33,042 nucleotides of DNA from Burkholderiales bacterium. Its GTDB lineage: Bacteria > Pseudomonadota > Gammaproteobacteria > Burkholderiales > Burkholderiaceae_C. Shown piece by piece: positions 31,317 to 33,042 of this stretch (position 1 is the first letter of the stretch; the number at the start of each line of letters is the position of its first letter). The notes under the pieces are model-generated. The model saw only the letters and a program-made list of their open reading frames with translations. It did not search any database and had not been told where the DNA came from. The stretch covers positions 1 to 33,042 of the forward strand of contig CANBTT010000033.1 in assembly GCA_947372465.1 (NCBI GenBank), in the 5' to 3' direction. Made by a program: the position numbers and the translations under genes.

Positions 31317-31742
31317 TTGAATTTCATCACCATTGAGCAAGCAAGCGAACTTTTGAGTGCTGCCATGCGCACAGCCAGGAGCGCTGGCTACAAAGCCATG
31401 GGCATTGTGGTCTTGGATGGTTCTGGCAATATCAAAGCCTGCGCCATTGAAGATGGTGCAAGCATGTTCAGATTTGACATTGCCCGTGCAAAAGCTTGGG
31501 GCGCTATCGGTATGGGGGTATCAAGTCGGGCATTGGGTCAGCGGGCGAAGGACAACCCCAATTTCTTTGTGTCATTGGCGGCCACCGCTGAAGGTAAATT
31601 TTTGCCCCAAACAGGTGCAGTGATCATCAAGGATGCCAATGGTCAAGTCTTGGGTTCGATGGGGGCCAGTGGAGGCTCAGGGGATGAGGACGAGCTCATT
31701 TGTACGACAGCAATTGAGTCTTTGGGTCTTCAATGGGCCTAG
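31317..31742 (+). CDS. GlcG/HbpS-like (DUF336) small protein
   Basis: This 141-residue single-domain protein belongs to the GlcG/HbpS family: ITIEQASELLSAAMRTARS, then VVLDGSGNIKACAIEDGAS, RFDIARAKAWGAIGMGVSSR and AVIIKDANGQVLGSMGASGGSGDEDE with the C-terminal AIESLGLQW. HbpS binds haem, and GlcG lies in glycolate operons; in degradation clusters this family is common but its job is unclear. There is no signal peptide here. The start is TTG with a strong ribosome binding site. It is divergent from the extradiol dioxygenase operon and convergent with the cupin gene, so it probably belongs to the same catabolic locus. Confidence 0.88.
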   Translation: MNFITIEQASELLSAAMRTARSAGYKAMGIVVLDGSGNIKACAIEDGASMFRFDIARAKAWGAIGMGVSSRALGQRAKDNPNFFVSLAATAEGKFLPQTGAVIIKDANGQVLGSMGASGGSGDEDELICTTAIESLGLQWA

Positions 31743-31770
31743 GGATCATTTGACGCTTGCCCAAGAGACG

Positions 31771-32313
31771 TCATCTGCTCAGTGGCACGGCGGGTAAAAG
31801 CACAAAAGCGATCAAGCAGGGCGAATTGCTTTTGTTGCTCCAAGCGTGGTGTGTGCCGCGTTGAACGATGCAGTCACCTTGCTTCATCAAGACCTCTTGG
31901 TCATCCAAGACCGCATAGATCTCACCTCTCACAATCACAGCATAGTCAATGGTGTTGGTCTTGTGCATCCCGGGGTGCTTTTTTGTCGGGTCCCCTCGCG
32001 TATCGACGCCCATGCTGTCAAAGTGGGCTTGTGCATCCATGGACGCCAGACGGATCGCGTCAGGTGGATACTCAATCAAGCGAAAAAGACTGCCAGCCGG
32101 TTCCGGTTCAATTTTTTGAGCCTTTCTCGCATCGTCTTCTTGTCCTGTGTTGAGCGCTGGACTGGAGGTGGTTTCCCAAAGCTCTGTCAGGATCAATCCT
32201 CCTGCTTTGGTCAAAACTTTCGGGGGTGCGCCATGGTCCTCAAAGAGAACAGTCGATCGACCCAGTTCGTTTTGTGTGGTGACGATTCTTTTGGGGCTGT
32301 GGTTTGAGATCAT
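31771..32313 (-). CDS. Cupin-domain protein of a catabolic locus
   Basis: This 180-residue protein carries one cupin barrel in its C-terminal half. Motif 1 is GMHKTNTIDYAVIVRGEI (115-132), with His117 and Asp123 in place of the usual His-x-His and Glu. Motif 2 is GDCIVQRGTHHAWSN (146-160) with His156. The N-terminal ~90 residues contain LTELWETTSSPA and FRLIEYPPDA, a layout I associate with cupins beside aromatic-acid degradation genes. The role could be an isomerase, a small dioxygenase or a sensor, and the sequence does not decide. It lies 30 nt after the Bug gene and is probably its operon partner. Confidence 0.85.
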   Translation of the reverse strand: MISNHSPKRIVTTQNELGRSTVLFEDHGAPPKVLTKAGGLILTELWETTSSPALNTGQEDDARKAQKIEPEPAGSLFRLIEYPPDAIRLASMDAQAHFDSMGVDTRGDPTKKHPGMHKTNTIDYAVIVRGEIYAVLDDQEVLMKQGDCIVQRGTHHAWSNKSNSPCLIAFVLLPAVPLSR

Positions 32314-32343
32314 GAAAAGTTCCGTTCTCTTTCTGAGGCAGAG

Positions 32344-33042
32344 TCAGTCAATTCTTATTTGGCTAGACTTCAGTAAGTTGTTCAATTTGATCGAGTCCCT
32401 TTTTAAAAAAGGGCCTAACTTTTCATCCAAGTGTTCTTCGCTTGGAAACTCAAAGCCCAATTGTCTGTACTGACGTTTGAGCTCCTCGGTTTTGAGTGCG
32501 TCTTTAACGTCCGCTTGTATTTTAGAAACGATCAAAGGCGAGGTTCCAATAGGGGCGAACAGACAAGTCCAACTCACAAAATTGAAGTCTGAAAACCCCA
32601 GCTCCATCATGCTGGGCACATCGGGCAAAGCCTCCAATCGTTTTGCGCCAGTCGTGGCCAGTATCCTTAATTTTCCGGACTCAACCAAACCCTTGACCAC
32701 TGGGTAAGAGGTAAACATCATCTCCACTTGGCCCGATGCAACAGACAGTGCCGCTTGATCGGCTGTTTTGAACGGCACATGCACCAATTCAATTTTAGAC
32801 ACGGATTTGAATGTTTCAGCTGCCAAATGGGGCAATGTGCCATTGCCCCCGGATGCATAGTTCAAACGATGGGGTGACGATTTCGCGTTTGCAATCAATT
32901 CAGCAATGGTTTTAAATGGGGCTTGGCTTGAGATCACCAAAATAAAGGGGAGTACATTGGTCATCACAACCGGTGTCAAATCTTCCACCACATCAATGGT
33001 GTTGATGCCCAGGGCATGAGAAATTTGAAAACTCGACGTTGC
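32344..33042 (-). CDS. Bug/TctC-family substrate-binding protein, 5' part outside the window
   Basis: The frame is open from the right edge for 232 codons, so the N-terminus with signal peptide and PSKPI/PGANG segments is missing. Visible are HALGINTIDVVEDLTPVV (near the edge), LNYASGGNGTLPHLAAETFK, IELVHVPFKTADQAALSVASGQVEMMF, and the late ATTGAKRLEALPDVPSMMELG, all typical of the second half of Bug receptors. An internal GTG at 32991 is not a real start, because the family sequence continues upstream of it. It precedes the cupin gene by 30 nt. It is the fourth Bug receptor in the window. Confidence 0.9.
   Translation of the reverse strand, partial: ATSSFQISHALGINTIDVVEDLTPVVMTNVLPFILVISSQAPFKTIAELIANAKSSPHRLNYASGGNGTLPHLAAETFKSVSKIELVHVPFKTADQAALSVASGQVEMMFTSYPVVKGLVESGKLRILATTGAKRLEALPDVPSMMELGFSDFNFVSWTCLFAPIGTSPLIVSKIQADVKDALKTEELKRQYRQLGFEFPSEEHLDEKLGPFLKRDSIKLNNLLKSSQIRID

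Overview
The window looks like chromosomal DNA of a betaproteobacterium of the order Burkholderiales, probably close to Comamonadaceae. This is inferred from three things. There are four separate Bug/TctC-type solute receptors, a family strongly expanded in that order. There are CaiB/BaiF CoA-transferases beside aromatic-acid genes. The umuDC operon carries a CTGT-N8-ACAG LexA box. No tRNA, rRNA, CRISPR array or complete insertion sequence was seen. The right edge cuts a gene.

Layout. 1-4.6 kb: a hotdog thioesterase, an isolated VirD4/TraG-like coupling ATPase followed by a tiny membrane-protein candidate, and a TadA tRNA deaminase fused to an alpha/beta-hydrolase. 4.7-7.9 kb: umuDC under a near-consensus LexA box, and a CaiB/BaiF CoA-transferase. 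8-9.2 kb: an NlpC/P60 lipoprotein and an orphan ParB-like protein. 9.3-11.4 kb: a two-gene operon of a Bug receptor and a 4,5-dihydroxyphthalate-decarboxylase-like protein, closed by a hairpin terminator. 11.8-12.5 kb: two tandem paralogous small secreted proteins with the same four-cysteine spacing. 12.7-14 kb: a LivJ-like receptor with its own terminator.

14-22 kb: a czcCBA-type RND metal efflux operon, divergent from an OmpR/TctE-type two-component system. The 44-bp gap between them holds a tandem 11-bp direct repeat that looks like a response-regulator operator. 22-25 kb: a Bug receptor, a ModA-like binding protein without signal peptide and a second CoA-transferase, probably one operon. 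25.1-26.7 kb: a DUF1080 lipoprotein and a Crp/Fnr regulator. 27-31.1 kb: an operon read leftwards, encoding a type I extradiol dioxygenase (VOC fold), a DUF3500 protein with a His-rich tail, a Bug receptor and an SDR-like protein lacking the catalytic Tyr/Lys. A GlcG/HbpS-like gene is divergent from it. 31.8-33 kb: a Bug receptor (cut by the edge) and a cupin.

The strongest candidate for something undescribed is the 27-33 kb cluster. It has the parts of an uptake-plus-ring-cleavage pathway for an unknown aromatic compound, with DUF3500 as the unexplained core protein. Second are the paired CX11CX10CX11C small secreted proteins. Third is the TadA-hydrolase fusion. All functions are read from sequence motifs and remembered family features; no database search was run.
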